Positions 38,325 through 50,574 of a stretch of 64,000 nt of DNA are shown piece by piece. Positions within the stretch are counted from its first letter, which is position 1. Each line of letters begins with the position of its first letter. The DNA lies in NCBI RefSeq assembly GCF_018320785.1, contig NC_054866.1, forward strand, positions 11,125,385-11,189,384, read 5' to 3'. The notes below the pieces were generated by a model, which had not been told where the DNA came from, searched no databases, and saw only the letters and a program-made list of their open reading frames with translations. This stretch comes from Cheilinus undulatus. Taxonomy: Eukaryota > Chordata > Actinopteri > Labriformes > Labridae. The position numbers and the translations under genes are program-made.

Positions 38325-39057
38325 CAAGGGGGTCCAAGCTATGGCCTGGGGGTTAAATGCGGCCGTGAGCCATAATGAATTGGTCAGCGATAAAATTTTA
38401 AAATAAAATGAACTTGACTTTTTAGTTTCAGCACCAGGCCATTCTACTATGCTAATTCTGTAAACAAACATTTTGACAGGTGTAATTTATTAATTTAAAT
38501 AATAATAAATGTATTGTTGTGCCTTTTTTGGGACTAAATTGAGTCAACAATGTGAATGGTAAACATATTGTTGACCAAAATGATATCTTCATTTCGAATG
38601 CCCTGATGGACCACAGAAGCAAATAGCCGTACAATGTTTGCTTTGTCAGCCATTAAATAGCTATTTAAGCATACCAGTTCAACATACCTCTACCCAGTGC
38701 TTCCCAACCTTTTTTCCATCGAGAGCCCCCCTTAACATATCTAGAAGAGCTACACCCCCCCCAGGACCCACATGGAAAAAAGTGGCATATTGCTGTCAGA
38801 AATACACATAAATTTGAATTGTTTTCATCATTTAAAGCCACACAATAGCCAAAACCACATGTGTTAGCAAGAGACCTTTGTATGAACCATTCATATGGGT
38901 TTCATGATGATTTTAGGTAGACCTCCAATGGGGTCCCAATGTTGGGAACCAAGGCCTTAATCTACATTGGACTGATTTTACTGACGTTAATATTCTAAAG
39001 GTGAGGAATATTTATTTCTGTATGTGGCCCTCAGTGGAACAAGTTTGGACACCCCTG
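38325..39057. mobile_element. non-autonomous hAT element
   Basis: It starts CAAGGGGGTCCAAGCTATGG and ends AAGTTTGGACACCCCTG. The termini are imperfect inverse complements with the C..GGGGTGTCCAAAC form of hAT elements. The flanks GTCTAGTA and GTCTATAC share the first five bases. No transposase is present. A second, smaller element lies within it. Confidence 0.6.
38695..38954. mobile_element. short hAT-like element nested in the 38.3-kb hAT
   Basis: CAGTGCTTCCCAACCTTTTT at the left and GTTGGGAACCAAGG at the right form terminal inverted repeats (TTCCCAAC shared exactly). The flanking 8-mers match only weakly, so the limits are approximate. Confidence 0.55.
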
Positions 39058-39244
39058 GTCTATACAGTATGACATGTCAGATTAGCCCATTTGAGAAAAA
39101 ATAAATCTACTTCAAAATCAGGGACCTCCTGGTCAGTACAGGAGTGTTAGTGACCCTTATTTGTGCAAAGTTCACATTTTGCTTTGGAGTATTTTCCTTG
39201 TCGGTATCCTGTTTAGCATTTTGTTGATGCACCACGACCATATA

Positions 39245-40392
39245 CAGGTGCACCTCAAAACATCAAGTCAAAGTTTGTGTTTTTCCCATGAGGGACTTCA
39301 GAAAGTTAAATTTCCATATTCTAGATTCATCTCATACAAAGTGAAGTGCTTCGAGACTTTTTGTTTTAATCTTGATGATCACCACTTTAACAAAATATTA
39401 GAATATTGTGGAAAAGTCCCATTTGCAAAGCTTTCTTGTCTTCATTCACTCTGGATCGGTACACACAACCACAGTCATGGGGAAGACTGCTTACTCGACT
39501 AAAGTTCAGAAGACAATCATTGGCACCCTCAGCAAGGAGGGTAAGCCACAGAAGGTCACTGCTGAAAGGGCATATTCATGAAGGGTTGCCTGAAAGGGAA
39601 GGTGAGGTTAGACGATGAGGACAAGTAACAGAGATGAGCTCAGCCTTCAGAGAATACAAAATTATAAGCTTTCGTCATAAGGAGAAAAAGAACTGGACCA
39701 TTGCTCAGTGATCCAAAGTCCTGTCATCAGATTAAATCAAATTTCATTTGTAAATCGAGGTCCCAGAGTGCGGAGGAAGATAGAGGCACAGAATCCAAAG
39801 TGCTTTAAGTTTTTAGTTCCCAGTCAGTAGTGGTTTGAGGTGACATGGATCTGCTGCTGTTGGTTCACTGTTCTTTAACCAGAAACTGGTTGGCTGACCA
39901 TGGTAATATTATGCTTGGTTTGCCACCCTGACCTGAACCCCAAAGAGAATCTCTGAGAAAATATCAAGAGGAAGATGAGACACATTAGACTCAACAATGC
40001 AGACGAGCTGAAGGCTGCTATCAGACTCACCAGGGCTTCATAACACCCCAGCAGTGCCACAGACTTATTGGCTGATCGGCAGAAGTTTGTGCAAAACAAG
40101 CTCCAACCAAGTGCTGAGTGCATAAATGAACATAATTTTCCAGAAGGTCAGCGTGTCTTTGTTATAAATCCTTTTATGGAATGATGTTTTTTGATATACT
40201 AATATTTTAAGATAGTGAATTTTTGTGAGCTGTAAGCTCTAATCATCAAAATTGAAACAAAAAAGTATTGAAAAATTTAACTTTGTATGAAATAAATCTG
40301 GAAAATATGGAAGTTTTATTTCTTGAATTAAATTACAGGAAAAAGAAATAACTTTTTCATGATATTCTAAAGTTTTTAGATGCACCTTTATT
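39245..40392. mobile_element. Tc1/mariner-type remnant (AGGTGCACCTC ends)
   Basis: ACAGGTGCACCTCAAAACAT at the left and TTTTTAGATGCACCTTT at the right are inverse complements at the tip. The inner part TGGGGAAGACTGCTTACTCG and later GACCTGAACCCCAAAGAGAA resemble decayed transposase (the latter the DLNP-E region) on the plus strand. No long frame survives. Confidence 0.6.
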
Positions 40393-40530
40393 TTACATTA
40401 AAATTTCTGCAGAACGATGCTACGGTGACTGACTGAGTGTGCTGGAAAGAACCATAAAGCATGTGATTGAACACAATTAAATAAAGTGAGAGCTTCATTA
40501 ATCACGATTAATGCTGGCAGCAATTGTTTA
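40393..40530. repeat. TTAATC-rich MITE, 3' fragment (copy 3)
   Basis: GCATGTGATTGAACACAATT and ATTAATCACGATTAATGCTG match the right end of copy 2 (GCATGTGATTAAACC; ATTAATCACAAATAATG). Only the last 130 bases or so remain. Confidence 0.5.
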
Positions 40531-40989
40531 AAGCAATTTTTAAAACACAGAAAGATGCATGTATGTGACTGTGGGTACAGACTAGAGGCTGATGGAAGGA
40601 GCTGATGGTTGGTTCTTCATAACTCCAGAGCAGCTCTTTCCTGCTGATGTTCAGTTCACCTTCTTTAAAAACACATTAACAGAGATAAGATGTTGTTACT
40701 GTTGCCATTCTGCAATAATGCACACTTTGCATGTAGAAATGTTTTGCATAGACCCCATTCTGGCATGGGCATACACTGCATTAAAATGCAAACACACATA
40801 TGCAAACACACATATGCACCCTCCTTGGCTAAGTCGTTTACGATCAGATCTGCAGTTATTGCCGTGCACGCCGCCTACGCTCACTTCTGCAGTATCCTCA
40901 TACCTGTTGAAGCAGCGGTGACCTATCGTCTAGTAAATCTGCATACATTGCTTGTAATACCTCTCCATTTTTCTAACAATGCTACAGAA

Positions 40990-41520
40990 ATATTATGAAA
41001 AGTAATCTGAGGTCTTCTGCCCTTTATCCCTCCTCCACCTCCTCCCATCCTCATCTCCCTCCTCCACCTCCTCATCTGTCCAGAGGAGTGAGAGATGGGA
41101 TGGAGGGATTAATACTCTTCCGCCCAAGCCAACCCTGGGAATGATAGATGGACAGATGCAGGAAGCGAGCAGAGGCGGAGGAGAGAGGTGGAGATTAAAG
41201 GAGAGAAGTCTGAGGGTTCATAAATCCAAAGTGGGAGACCTGGTCCGCATCACACACTAATAAGATCTGCAAGAAATCCATGATGAGGGAGAGAGAGGGA
41301 GACAGAGGTGGAGTGAGGAGGAGAGATGGGAGCAGTGTAATAGCATTAGATGTAATCTAATCATGGCAATAAGATGTGAATGGATGAGTGTGAGCATGGT
41401 GATTATGCAGAAGAGGGATGGCGGTGTGTTGATGAAGCTTTAAGGTGTGAGGACAGGGTTAGGGCTTATTGAACAGCAGACCAGCAGTGGTGGAGTCGCT
41501 CTGAGGAGGGAGCTCAATGC
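40990..41520. other. purine-rich non-repeat island
   Basis: CT-rich then GA-rich sequence (GGAGGGATTAATACTCTTCC; GAGCGAGCAGAGGCGG-like words). No splice-flanked frame. It resembles the 33.4-kb and 48.1-kb islands in composition and may be regulatory or simple-sequence drift. Confidence 0.3.
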
Positions 41521-41611
41521 AACAAACTTACTTTAACAGTTTCTTGTAGTTTCTGTCAGATTGTATCTCTCACACAGGCAGCAAATGAACAGGGTGGCTG
41601 CTGGTCAGTAG

Positions 41612-41800
41612 GCAGAGGTGGGAAAACTACACCACTACTGTACTCAAGTAAAAGTAACTTTGATTTAAATGGATTTCTGTTGAAGTACTGGTTTATAAAT
41701 CCACTCAAGTAAAAGTCAGACATATTTCTTTAAAGTTTATTCAAAGTATTGATCAGCTACTTCTAATACCTCAAGGAGTTGTACTGTAAAATATGATCTT
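41612..41800. repeat. ACTCAAGTAAAAGT-type MITE fragment, copy 1
   Basis: CAGAGGTGGGAAAACTAC and TGTACTCAAGTAAAAGTAAC match the start of the 46.2-kb copy (CTGAGGTGGAAAAAGTATC; TGTACTCAAGTAAAAATAG). This copy keeps the left part only. Confidence 0.6.
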
Positions 41801-41936
41801 TCTTAACCGGCAGTACCAACATGAGAATCTGAAGCTCTGACTACTTTGTACTCTGAAATGTTTTAGTCTAGTTTTTAGTCAATGAAAACCCTAAAACATT
41901 TACTTTAGGGTACTTTCATACCTATGCTCAGTCTAT

Positions 41937-42084
41937 AGACTATTTTAAATCCTTGCTGAAAACTCACCTATTGTTATGTTTTTGTGAGTCATTTATTGTG
42001 CTTTTATTGTTTTGTCAAAGCCTGTAAAGCACGTTGGTCAACTAAAGTTGTTTCATAGAAATAAACTTTGACTTGACTTGACTA
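41937..42084 (+). repeat. retroposon 3' tail inserted in the left inverted repeat
   Basis: AAAGCCTGTAAAGCACGTTG followed by AAATAAACTTTGACTTGACT has the form of a fish LINE-type 3' end with GACTT repeats. The long inverted repeat resumes right after it, and GACTAT occurs on both sides. It is absent from the matching right arm. Confidence 0.6.
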
Positions 42085-43274
42085 TGTTGTTTGGTCTGGA
42101 CTTTAGAACTTTCTGTTTGATCTGAATCTAAATGACTGGAATGAAACCTCCCCTGGACCTTGGTTTGGACCAAACAGCCGGACCTTGATCCGACCAAAAG
42201 AGGTGGTCTTGGTCCGGACCAAACCGAACCATGGTCCAGTTCATGTGGACCAGTTCAGTGACAGGAAATGATGGCAAAACAACAATACCAAAGCCACGGA
42301 AGTACATAGGAGGAAGAAGACCATGATGTTATTAGGGACCAACAGGAAAAACTTAAAAATATGGAAACTTTCCAACTGTTTTCTGAGAGAGTGAAAAAGA
42401 AAAGATACGAGGAAGGATGGGAAAACAGTTCCACCTGAAGACAGAGAAGCAGTGCCAGCAGTATATTAAGGTACTGTTTATTCATTTCTACCAACTCAAA
42501 GAGCAGCATATGGCTAGCCTGAGTTTGTCTAATGAGCTCTGACAACTTTATTGTCGTACAGCAAAGGAGTAGATAGTATGCAACCCTGCAAGCGATGGCA
42601 ATGCTGACTCAGGAGAGAAGATAAGTTGTGCGATAGTCAAACTATTTCACTGTTCTGCCGTTCTCTCATATACTCTCTCTTTCATCCTCACAGAAAACAG
42701 TTGGACAGTGTCCGTATTTTTATGTTTTCCTTTCTTGTTGGCTTTTAATAATGTCCTCAGACTCTTCCACCCATGTGCTTCCTTAGCTCATTTTGTTCGG
42801 TCTGGGATTTCAATTTTCTGGTTCTTGTGCCATAATTTCCTGTCATTGATACAAAGTGCAAAGCTTTCAAAATAATGCTTTCACAGTAGCTGCGGTTACG
42901 TGAGCATTCTTTTCACAACCTGTTTAAATTTTTGTGATCAGAGTTAAACTTCTCTGTTCACATGGATGCTAAAAGATGCAATTTAATTCAGATGTGCGTG
43001 CTTATGCATCATACATTTAATCTGGGTAATACTGCTCTGGCATGATCTGCATCGTCCCACCAGTCAAGTCTACTGAAAATTTGTTATAGAGGAAGAATTT
43101 CTTTGCCTTTGTCGTAAATAAACTGTCAGCACTCCACATGCTACATTTTGGAGTGTTCTACTCTCTGGTGTCTGTACCTCATCCTATCTGATCAACAATT
43201 CTGAGCTCTTATAAAGTTCCAAGTAAAAAGAATTATCTCAGCAACAGATAAATTTTATTTTGATCCTGCAATGG

Positions 43275-43396
43275 TTCTTTTTTTTTGTAAAGATTTATTT
43301 TTGGACTCTTTATGCCAGAGGACAGTGGACAGAATTGGAAACAGTGATGAGAGAGCTGGGGAGAGACATGCGGAGAAGTGCCACAGGCCATGAAAT
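43275..43396 (-). repeat. tRNA-headed SINE, copy 3 (head lost)
   Basis: TAAAGATTTATTTTTGGACT, GAGGACAGTGGACAGAATTG and GGGGAGAGACATGCGGAGAA match the body of copy 2. The match stops at about 43396, before the tRNA-like A and B boxes. A T run (43271-43278) is the A-tail on the minus strand. Confidence 0.75.
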
Positions 43397-43703
43397 TTCT
43401 TTCCAAATTAGTCGAATCTGAGGATTTTATTTAGAATGAAGTGTTTCTATAAAACATTTTTATTCAGATCAGGCATTTATTCTGATTACAAGTGGTCCAC
43501 GTAAACATAGCTACTGGGCATGAACTGGACTGTGGTTCAGTTTGGTCTGGACCATGATCCAGGAAAGGTTTCATTCCAGTCATTAAGGTTTGAATCAAAC
43601 TGAAAAGTTCAAAAGTCCAGATCGGACGACGTAGGTGTAGAGGTACCCTTTGTCAAAACATACATTTTTTTAACAGTAATTTTACTAGCTATATTGAATA
43701 ATG

Positions 43704-44798
43704 CAGTGGTTTTCAAGCTTTTTTCACCCAAGGCATACCTAAGGTTAAGCCAATATCTCAAGGCAAACCATATTTAAATCGATACAAAAAAGACTTTTTG
43801 AATAATGTTATAGTCAAGATGGCAGGGTTGACAAAGGGGAGAGCTTTCTGGGGCCCAGCCAACTGAGGGATCATGGAGATGGCAAAAGTTGGCAGAAGGT
43901 GGCAAAGACTGGCTAAATGTGATGAAAAAACATGGCAAAACAAAGTCAGAAATGAATGAAAATTGGTTAAGAAATTGGGGGGGGACCATGAGTGGAAATT
44001 GGCAAAACTTGTTGAAAATGTCAAAATAGAAAACGATTAAATGTTGTAAAAAAAAAAAAAAGTGGTAAAATGGTTTAGAAGGGATGAAAAAGGGCAGAAT
44101 AGGGCAAAAAGAAGTGGTAAAAGAGTCAAAAGTTGGCAAAAAAATTGGCTTAAAAGTGGCATAAATGGGTTGAAGTGTCAAAAAGGTGGCAAATAAATTA
44201 TGTGGCAGAAAAGTGGCAAAAAAAGGGTTAAAGTTGCTAAAAGGTGGTAAAAATGGGTTAAAAGTGATGGAAAAAATGGTAAAAAAAAAAAAAAAGGTCA
44301 AACAATAGCTCAAGTGTGTGAAAAGTGGCAAAGAGGTAGCAAAAATGGGTTAAATGTAGCAAAAACTTCCAAAATAGTGGCAGAATTGGGTCAAAATTAG
44401 TATTAAGTGACAAAAATGCTAAAAGAAGCAGCAAAATGGTTTAAGTTGTCAAAACAAGTGGCAAAACGGGTAGAAAAAAATGTTCACTTGGTTATAAATA
44501 GCATAAATTAATCATTTAAACACCAATTTAAACCCAATAATAGCTTGCTATACTTTTCAGCTCTTAATGAGGTAAATGTTTGCCAGGATGCTAACACCAA
44601 TGCTACTGATCCAACACACATACACTGATATCATCAATAAATCCAAACTGGGGGGGTCCCATTCTCTAGCCAGATCTGTGGGCAGGCCTAGTTACAGTAC
44701 TTGCCATAAAGTTGTAATAACATGGTGTACAAATCCCCATGGCACACCGAGACTTGCCTAAAGGTACATCAGTGTGCCACACCATTTGAGAACCACTG
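43704..44798. mobile_element. non-autonomous hAT element with internal array
   Basis: It starts CAGTGGTTTTCAAGC and ends TTGAGAACCACTG, the classic hAT termini. The 8-bp flanks are GAATAATG (43696-43703) and GTATAATG (44799-44806), a target duplication with one mismatch. The 1095-bp interior has no transposase and is mostly a decayed simple array. Confidence 0.85.
43900..44480. repeat. decayed GTGGCAAAA/GGGTTAAAA array inside the hAT element
   Basis: Short words such as AAGTGGCAAAAA, AAATGGGTTAAA and AGTGGTAAAA recur at irregular spacing over 580 bp on the plus strand. The minus strand reads as F/L/P-rich open frames, a composition effect. Similar words occur in inverse orientation at 54.98-55.15 kb. 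Confidence 0.7.
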
Positions 44799-45047
44799 GT
44801 ATAATGATATAGATATGAAACAGTCATACCAATACTTTTAGTTACATTAAAATGTACTGAAGAAAATACTGACATTCCTTGAATGCTCTCTTTGTGCACC
44901 AAGTCTGGTTTTGTCATCCAAAATTTTCTAATGTAAAAAAAAAAAAGAAAAAAAGAAAAACTATTTCATGTTGTTCTGATCATCTTTGCACACTGAAGCC
45001 AAACTTCTCCATCATTATTTTTGTCAGAACAGGTAAATTTTTTTGTG

Positions 45048-46115
45048 CTAGTGCTGTTACTTGATTACAAAAATTAATCAAAATAATGACATCACTGTGC
45101 TGTGATTAATCATGATTAATCACAGCATTTTTTTTAGAACAGTTTAAGTATATTTTATGTTTCTAGATTTTTAAAGGTTGTTATTGTTAAATGTTTTATT
45201 TTTATTGTTTTATTTCTATGTACAGCACATTGAAAGTGCTGATCTGAGTCCTTATCAATACCACTATCTGTACTTTCTATGGTTTGGTGGAAAGACAAAA
45301 TAAGGGCAAATATTTAGGCTACAAGTAGTTTTAGCTGAGTAGTGCTTGAGTTAAAAAGTTATGATTCAGTCTGTCACATCTATTGTATATCTCTCAAATA
45401 TAAACACATATTCTTATTTTTTGAAGTTTCTCACCCAAAAACTGTATTATCTCATTTTTATGTGACATTTGAATACATCAAAAGTTATAGAATACAGTCA
45501 TCTACTTTACTGAGGTTACCTGAATGCATCATATTTTCCATCTTCAGCTCATAAAGTTCGCTAATTAACTTCAACTTTGCCAATTCAACTGCAGATTTCT
45601 GCACTGGATTATTATTGTAAACAAACAGGACTCGCTCAAAGTTTTGGAGCACATTTCAGCATTTATCTAAGCAGCTGAAGAAGAAAACTGTCCTGAAGCA
45701 CCTGAAGAGAGTGATATGACCATGGCTTGATCCCGTGTTGTTGTTAGCGTCTTTGCTAACATTAGCAAAGATGCGCTTTGCCAGAAGGTGGTATTTCAGA
45801 CTCATGCTTCTGTGTAAAGACAGTTCATCACTGCAGCATGTACCCACAATTTTAGTTTTATCTTAACTAACATTCGCCAGCCTCTTAAAAAGAAAACTGC
45901 CATTAAGCAGACCTGGGTCTGTCTCCTCACTCATCACTGCTGGCTGTCTGACCCTTTCACCTCTTCATCCCCAGGCACGTAAACATCCGTGTTGGAGGAC
46001 TGCGGGAGCAAACTGTGGTCAAACTTAGTCACATGATTAAATTGCATTATTTTTTAACCCGTTAAGGTTTCAAGATTAATCACAAGCGTTAACGCGTTAA
46101 TGTTAACAGTCTTAG
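45048..46115. repeat. TTAATC-rich MITE, long copy 4
   Basis: It starts CTAGTGCTGTTACTTGATTA and ends GTTAATGTTAACAGTCTTAG; the tips are inverse complements with mismatches. GATTAATCATGATTAATCAC at 45102-45121 marks the family. The 1.07-kb interior carries a near-perfect hairpin with stem AGCGTCTTTGCTAA at about 45748-45780. Confidence 0.65.
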
Positions 46116-46194
46116 TTTTTTCACATCGAAGTCATTTCAATGGCTGATTGAAGATACAGAATGCCTCCTCTCACACTTTCTCATTTTAACTGAC

Positions 46195-46695
46195 CTGAGG
46201 TGGAAAAAGTATCACACTACTGTACTCAAGTAAAAATAGAGTTACTGTGGTTATAATGTACTTGAGTAGAAGTGAAGTACTGGTCTATCACTTTACTCAA
46301 GTAAAATTTAAAGGTGAGCCATTTAAAATGAACCCAAAGTACTGAGTAGCTATTTTGACACCCAAGGGGCTTTCACAGAAATATGGCATGTCCTTAATGT
46401 GCAATAACATGAAAATATGGACCTCCAACCAGGTTATTTATTATAAGGTTTGATCTTAAGTTTTTTTGTGTTGACAGAAAGCTTGGACTTCCTTGTTGTG
46501 GCTTTCAGTGTTAATTTATTTACTCAGTGCTCAATGCTTTTTAAAATGTAATTAAGAACAATATCTCACTCAAAATTTACTTCAGTAAAAGTGAAAGCAG
46601 TGATTTAAAAAACTGTTAAAATAAAATAATAAAGAAAAAGCTACTCAGTTACAGTAATCTGAGTAAATTTAATTAATTACTCCCCCCATACTGAC
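46195..46695. repeat. ACTCAAGTAAAAGT-type MITE, copy 2
   Basis: CTGAGGTGGAAAAAGTATC opens it. TACTCAAGTAAAA and CTTGAGTAGAAGTGAAGTAC follow, and CAGTAATCTGAGTAAATTTA near the right end is the inverse form. No coding capacity. Confidence 0.6.
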
Positions 46696-46879
46696 ACTTC
46701 ACTTTAAACTCTGTGAATTGCCCGTGTATTATGCGGATTTCAACTATTAAACATTACTGCTAGTGTGCTTAGTTTGTACTCACAGCCATGTAACAAAGAC
46801 AGAATTAAAAAGTTGTTCTGTAGTGCAGGCTGGTGCCATATGAAGCTTTCAGTCAGGATGGATGGACCCTTTTAAAGGT

Positions 46880-47100
46880 CTTAGGCCCTGTCCACATGGA
46901 GATGAAATTCAGGAGTATACGCGAAAGTTTTTTGTCATATCAGCCTGCACATCCACACGGAAACGACGTTTTGGGTGACTGCAAACGATACTTTTTGAAA
47001 ACGGGTCCCAGAGTGCATAAATCCATAAACAACTACCGTTTCGTCTCCGTGTGGACGGCTATCCGCATCTTTCTTGAAACGATTACGTCACACATAGCTT
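46880..47100. repeat. fish DNA-transposon repeat with CGTGTGGACGG motif (one end)
   Basis: CCCTGTCCACATGGAGATGA, CACACGGAAACGACGTTTTG, GAAAACGGGTCCCAGAGTG and CTCCGTGTGGACGGC form a CpG-rich block that I recognise as a widespread fish repeat. Only one end is evident; the limits and superfamily are uncertain. Confidence 0.55.
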
Positions 47101-50100
47101 AGCTCTCTTAAGACGCCTGCATGGGTCCAACCAACACAACAATGGCCGATACATGGTTGTGTTTGTGATGCAGAAGCTACTGGGCTTGTTATGGCTTTTA
47201 CAGTCAAATCTGATGCTCCTTTACCACCACCACAAAACGCACACACCAAATGATCTTTAATCCAATGCAGAGAGCAACCAGGAGGGCAACTAGAGGAAAG
47301 TTTGTGTCAGTTTTCTGTGATCTTCTTCTCTTGCTTGGTGCATTTCCATGGCAGCGTCACAGCGCCGAACAAGGCAAAGGACTCAGTGTGTAGGGTTTGA
47401 GTGCATGGCGTTTTTATCCTTTTACAGACTGAAGGGGGAAAAAAATCATCTGGAAATAACAGACTCAGTGTGCAAAGGCCTTTAGTCTCATCTTTATCAT
47501 AGAAAATGTAAGTCTAATGAACATTTTAGTCGTAGTTTTTGTTGAATAAATTAACACTGCTGCCTTGTAGTCATAATGGCAGGGATATTGTTGCCAGAAC
47601 TTCAACTTTACTCTGTCTCATAGTTTCTTCTCACAGCAGAAACTCTATAAATCTTTCACTTTACCATTTGGTTTGTTTGCATTCATGACTATTGCGTGTG
47701 CAGAGTTCACTGTGCTCTGATTGGCCAACTTCACTGACATGATGAACTAACTGTAAATCAAACATGCTGGACTTGGCTGTCTGTGAAGTGGCCTCGTGTG
47801 TCATTTAGTATGACATACTACATGGGATAAAATGGATAATTTTTGGAGCAGAAGGGCCCACAAAACCTACAGCTTCCATATGAGGCTATAATCATGCTTC
47901 AGACATGTCTGACCTCTGCATAAGAGCTGCATTTTAAATATAAATCTAACAATGTATGTACATTTATGTTTCTTTTTAAGTTATTTATTATTTCAGGGTA
48001 CCACTAACAAAGATCACAGTCTTATGTGTCCTTCCTGTAAAAATATATCATACATTTATATATTTATGTATTAAAAATCAGCCTAAAGTGCCGTTGTGCT
48101 GCCGTGACCTGACTCATTTCAGATAGAGTGCTCCTCCACCCCCCTCCTCCTCTCCTTCTCAACCCTGCCACCATCACCCTCCCTCCCCCATGGCCTCCCC
48201 TCCATCCACCCGGGCCACATTTTTCATGGCCCAGCTGTCGGAGGGCCATGATTGGTTGGCTCTGCAGACAGATAGCCGATAGGCTCTGATTAATAGTTGA
48301 GGCCCAAGAACTTCCTCATTGATCAACAGGACAGGCTGAAGGAGGAGGAGGAGGAGGAGGAGGAGGGGAGAGAAAAAGCATGCCCTGTCGCTCTGCAAGT
48401 GCAGGCTGATAACCCTGATAGCAGCTCTCTGGTTGTGTGCGTGTGTTTGTGGGTGTGCTTGCCTTGTTTACAAAAGCAGAGGGATGAGCGGATGTTACAA
48501 ACAGGATGAAATGAAGGCGCTGCAGTGAAAAAGTGTTGAAGGTTTAGCCACTTTCTTTACCTCTTCAAAGCTCTGTTGTGTTTGTGATAGCATCTGTGAG
48601 CCTTACATGAATAAGAAAGCTTGTGTGTTATCTAACTAAACACACTCACACAAACTGCCTACTTGGCTGGAAGCAAATGCTTGAGAATGCTTTAGGCATG
48701 TAATTGGCCCATAGTTGGCTCTGGTTGGTCCACTGGTCCACCAATGAGAGAGCCTCCTTTCTTGCGACCGTTGCTGGGCTACATCCAGGTAGACAAACTC
48801 TCACCTGGGTCAAGTCTTTACAGAACATCGCAGTTAAAATTTTACCTTAATTTTCTACTTCACCAAGGTTTAAAGGTGTTCTTTGGAGTGTCAATAAGCA
48901 ACTGAACATACCCAAATTATAATTCAAGAGTATTTTTCATCCTATTTCCTATGCCGTAAGCTAATTGTGAAAAATACCCTCCTGGATTTGATTCTGTGGA
49001 TGACCAGGCAGGTAAATTAACCAATCAACATTCACCACGCACACATGCCACACATGCTTGAAGGTAGGGAAAAAACATTGTTAATAGTGACTATGTTATG
49101 TTTTGGTATTGATGAGCAGGTAAAATCATATGTGATAGGGAACCTAAGTGCTACCTGGACATGATTAGTATTACCTAAGGACCTCTGATGATTTGTAATA
49201 AGCATGGGGGACGTCAGTGATTTTATTCTTGTGTGATTCGACCATGTCTGTAAACTGTAAAGCAAAACTTCCAGGACCAGTTATCCACCACATTTTATCA
49301 CATACAGATGTCAACAGCTGGGACTGTCCTTGTTTTAAGAGACCTTTCCCAGCTTGTGTTTTCCCCAGAAATGCCCCGGATAAATTTGGGAAGAAAAGAG
49401 CTTCTTGTGAAAATGTTTGCAGTGAAGTACCAATGTTAAAATCAAGGACTTCCTGTAATCTAACATTCCTTCAAAATAAAGTCAACTTGCATTTTAAATG
49501 TTTTTAGTGGAAATGTTGAGTAGCGATAAGTTGATGTAGTGTGATCGCAGCTTTTTAACAGAAAATATTTTAACTGGCTCTTTAGTTCCAGTTTTTTTTT
49601 TTTAAATTGATGAATTCTTAACACAATACAGTCTCCAAATAAGGCTACAAAACTTTTGTCAAATACATGAAGCTTTAAGTGTTTCCATTTGGTATATTAT
49701 CATGATAATATTTAGTGATTTTTGTCCCATTAATTGGAAACATCCTTAGTATTCACTTCATAAATCTCATCACCCTAGTCTACGGGTGATACTGATACTG
49801 TGCATAATGGCATATCAGTAATATGAGTTGGTAATTTTCTTTTTTTTTTAAGGTCCGAGGGATTTTTAGTGTAAAAAAAATACATAATAGAGGTTATGTT
49901 TGACATTAAAAACAAAGTGTTGAACGTCAAAGGCTTATTTGTTGTCTTTTGCTCTCATCTTCACAAATGACTTTAGGTCTCTAAATTTATTCATTTAAAC
50001 TTCTTTATCCAAAGCATTATCCACACCTCTGCTCTCTTAATAGGCAGAGCATTTCCTCTGCATCCTACAGCTTTTTTTACTAATGCCTGATTTTATATCA

Positions 50101-50574
50101 TTCATATTTAGCTTAACATTTCATGAATTACGTAACGTACCCCTCTGTATTAACTGGTCAAGCTACAACAGGTGATATGCGGGATAGTCGATGGTGCATA
50201 ATGCAAAGTTTCAAGATAAGAGTGCAAAGCAACATCAGCCATATCAACTACAGAAAACAATGATGGAATAGGTTTATATTTATCCTGGCATATCTCACCT
50301 CTTTCACACAGGATGCTACAGCGCTGGTCTGTCTCTCTCTTTCTTTATGATCACCTGCAGTTAAACACAAGTGATGAACATAACCTCAAACTAGAGGGAA
50401 ATAGTTATGCTAAGATTACAAGAATGTAAAAAAAAAGAAAAACTTTAGGTCATACTGTCTGTTTGAAACTCTGGTTATCAGCATGTGATGTCTCCATAAA
50501 GGAAATGCCACCAGCAAAACAGGATGTGACAGGGAGTCAAAAACAGTAATACCCCTTTTCACAGCTGCATCAAA
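47101..50574. other. intergenic stretch with one GC-rich island
   Basis: Mostly AT-rich sequence with no repeat I can name. The exception is 48070-48430: CT-rich, a complex core (GCCATGATTGGTTGGCTCTG; CTGATTAATAGTTGAGGCCC), then a GGA repeat (48340-48366). That core contains homeobox-style TTAAT words, which are common by chance. No exon was found. Confidence 0.35.

Larger units (their letters stand above)
41907..43649. mobile_element. non-autonomous DNA element with long terminal inverted repeats
   Basis: The left end AGGGTACTTTCATACCTA and the right end TAGGTGTAGAGGTACCCT face each other. The repeats continue inward through GACTGGAATGAAACC (42134) against GGTTTCATTCCAGTC (43567) and on to GTCCAGTTCATG (42235) against CATGAACTGGAC (43519), well over 100 bp per side. 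A retroposon splits the left arm and a SINE sits inside. No transposase is seen. Confidence 0.7.

Noticed and set aside
43774..44331. A 185-codon frame on the minus strand
   Set aside because: Its F/L/P/S composition is the complement of the GTGGCAAAA-type array inside a hAT element.
43900..44480. Considered as a CRISPR-like array because of regular short repeats
   Set aside because: The units vary in length and sequence, there are no unique spacers and the host is a vertebrate.
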